From assembly GCF_042684865.1 (NCBI RefSeq), contig NZ_JBHUML010000005.1, positions 310,001 through 374,000 of the forward strand: 64,000 nucleotides of DNA, read 5' to 3'. Shown piece by piece: positions 62,428-64,000 of the stretch; the first letter of the stretch is position 1; each line of letters starts with the position of its first letter. The notes beneath the pieces are model-generated. The model was given only the letters and a program-made list of their open reading frames with translations, was not told the DNA's origin and did not search any database. The translations under genes were made by a program, and so were the position numbers. This DNA is from Salibacterium lacus. Lineage in GTDB: Bacteria; Bacillota; Bacilli; Bacillales; Marinococcaceae.

Positions 62428-64000
62428 TTATCTATATAATAAGTCAACTCTATTTACTCGTGAATAATTACTGAGAAACTCAACCTCATTTGATTCTAAC
62501 CCATATAATTCGTTAGTAATATTATCGAGCTTCTCCCACAGTCTTGTTAATCTAGAATAAGTAACTCTTCTTTCTCTTACACTCTCTTGATGATATTTTC
62601 CCTGCAAATTTTTAATTTGATCATGCAAATCAGATAATAATTGTGTGTTACCTGAATTTTTTAAATTGTAGTAAGGAAACAAAGTAGGAACTAAAAATTG
62701 TTTATTAAACTTGTAGTTATCATTTTGCTGTGGATTTGCTTCTATCTTTGCCATCGCTGAAAATGAATTAGAGTTTATAATACAGGCCACTGCTTTTTTA
62801 AAATCAACCGACTCGCCTTCTATCAAAATCTGCCATATATTAGCGTTATCAGCAAACTCGTTTCCATTTACATAAGAAGCAAAAGTATCACGTGCGGTCA
62901 TAGGTACCATGATTTTGTCTTTATTAAACAAATGATGATTTTGAATTCTCTTAAATCCATGCCATTGTTCAGGATCATTAATATATTGCCTATTATCCTT
63001 AATTAATTTCTCATTTTTCATTAAATATTCATATGCACATCTATAGTTATTTGCTAACTCACTAATACTTAATAAATCATTATTACTCTGACCTTTATAA
63101 GGAAAAAACAAATATGTATCTGGATTGAGGATTTTGAAGCAATAAAAATTTTCATTTAATATGACTTTTCTCATTAGTGATTCTTCGATTTCAACAGACT
63201 CATTAAAACCGTTAGTTCCAAATAAAATTCCATTACTCACCTTACAATCTTTCAAAACATACATTTTTTTCCACAAAGGTTGAATACCAGTGTTTATTTC
63301 AATGCCTGGTATATTTCCAAATTCAATATTACCTATATTTTTTAATCTTTCTTTGATGTTTGCAAGTAAGAAAGTATCGTAAGACCATGTTCTTTCTTTC
63401 AATGTTTCTGCATTTATAGTTGTTTTTTTCATAGCTGCTTCGTACAATTCATCTTTTTCTAAACCTCTTTGAACATCTAATCTTTTATTAGGTAGAAAAT
63501 AGCTATATGTAACTTCCTCATTAACACTTTTGTTAACCTTTAAGTAAGCAATATAGGTGGCTCTATCTTTAAAAATTGCAGTACTTTTAAAATCAACAAT
63601 CTCTTCTAGAAAATTGTTGTCAGCTAATGTTTCTCTTATCTTTTTTCCATATTCAGTTTTAAAAAAGCGCTTTTGCATGATGAAACCCAATTTCCCATGT
63701 TCTCTTAAAAAATTAATGGACCTTGCTATAAAATAAATAGATAAATCCGTTTTACCGTCTCCAACAAAATATTTGTTTTTTATATAATGATACATGTGTG
63801 GGTATAGGTTCACAAGATGTTTAGGTTCGACATATGGAGGATTTCCTATTATGTAGTTGAACCCCCCTTTATCAAATACATCTTTGAAAAAATATTTGAT
63901 TTCTAATGGTTTTGTTTTATACAGTTCTTCCTCAGGTATATCATCCAAATCGAAAAAATCATTTTCCACTAGAGCATTACCGTCCACCATGTTAAGATCA
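62428..64000 (-). CDS. Second Eco57I/TaqI-type adenine DNA methyltransferase (N-terminus outside the window)
   Basis: At least 523 residues; the frame is open to the window edge (DLN before the first Met), and SAM motif I must lie outside, so the Met at 63990 is not the true start. Motif IV is IIGNPPYVEPKH, followed by LSIYFIARSINFLREHGKLGFIM typical of Eco57I-type methylases. The C-terminal recognition part includes HGFKRIQNHHLFNKDKIMVPMTARDTFASYV. It could be a type IIG restriction-modification enzyme if a nuclease domain precedes it, or part of a multigene defence system. Confidence 0.85.
   Translation of the reverse strand, partial: DLNMVDGNALVENDFFDLDDIPEEELYKTKPLEIKYFFKDVFDKGGFNYIIGNPPYVEPKHLVNLYPHMYHYIKNKYFVGDGKTDLSIYFIARSINFLREHGKLGFIMQKRFFKTEYGKKIRETLADNNFLEEIVDFKSTAIFKDRATYIAYLKVNKSVNEEVTYSYFLPNKRLDVQRGLEKDELYEAAMKKTTINAETLKERTWSYDTFLLANIKERLKNIGNIEFGNIPGIEINTGIQPLWKKMYVLKDCKVSNGILFGTNGFNESVEIEESLMRKVILNENFYCFKILNPDTYLFFPYKGQSNNDLLSISELANNYRCAYEYLMKNEKLIKDNRQYINDPEQWHGFKRIQNHHLFNKDKIMVPMTARDTFASYVNGNEFADNANIWQILIEGESVDFKKAVACIINSNSFSAMAKIEANPQQNDNYKFNKQFLVPTLFPYYNLKNSGNTQLLSDLHDQIKNLQGKYHQESVRERRVTYSRLTRLWEKLDNITNELYGLESNEVEFLSNYSRVNRVDLLYR

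Overview
The window looks like chromosome from a low-to-moderate GC Bacillaceae, probably a salt- or alkali-adapted soil/plant-matter degrader. The grounds are Gram-positive ribosome binding sites (AAGGAGG-type, with many TTG/GTG starts), ydbS/ydbT, an mhq-type quinone-stress locus, sigma/DUF4179 pairs, lipobox proteins, and a secreted pectinase with an acidic sequence. No rRNA, tRNA, CRISPR array or riboswitch was recognised.

Layout. 1-5.4 kb: a partial YesS-type membrane-anchored AraC regulator and a 1216-residue secreted pectinase (two CBM35, PL10 lyase, CE8 methylesterase). 5.4-15.3 kb: housekeeping and envelope genes (aldo/keto reductase, alpha/beta hydrolase, a DoxX-like/DUF4166 pair, a SurA-N-like lipoprotein, ydbS-ydbT, and a GntR-controlled ABC operon with its promoter-operator). 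Two dense clusters of a GTGGACACTA repeat and one 21-bp tandem repeat lie in the gaps. 15.5-31 kb: an Rpn-family nuclease gene with two decayed C-terminal copies, an ECF sigma/DUF4179 anti-sigma pair, a partly decayed quinone-stress (mhq-like) locus with a shared operator, and duplicated phosphoesterases around a gene for an 11-residue-repeat coiled coil. 31-37 kb: YceI, MocR/EamA, DJ-1, methyltransferase and small membrane or lipoprotein genes.

37.4-47.5 kb is one seven-gene operon on the minus strand: solute-binding protein, two permeases, GH35 beta-galactosidase, LacI regulator, GH42 beta-galactosidase and GH36 alpha-galactosidase. A consensus sigma-A promoter with a palindromic operator lies in front of it. 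No ATPase is encoded, so a shared MsmX-type ATPase is expected. Together with the pectinase, it fits a strain that opens pectin outside the cell and imports galactose-containing side-chain oligosaccharides.

47.6-64 kb is accessory, mostly AT-rich, and full of relics. It holds a GNAT/small-protein pair that could be a toxin-antitoxin unit, a 49-residue Cys-rich protein, a wrecked type I restriction hsdR, and one IS21-family element nested inside another (5-bp target duplication GAAGA). A zinc-ribbon protein with a HEPN-type RxxxxH motif follows. Around it are fragments of a serine recombinase, a tyrosine integrase, a secreted SNase-like nuclease, and IS3 and IS110 elements. Two Eco57I/TaqI-type adenine methylases close the window, the second cut by its edge. 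This is the most likely place for an undescribed defence system.
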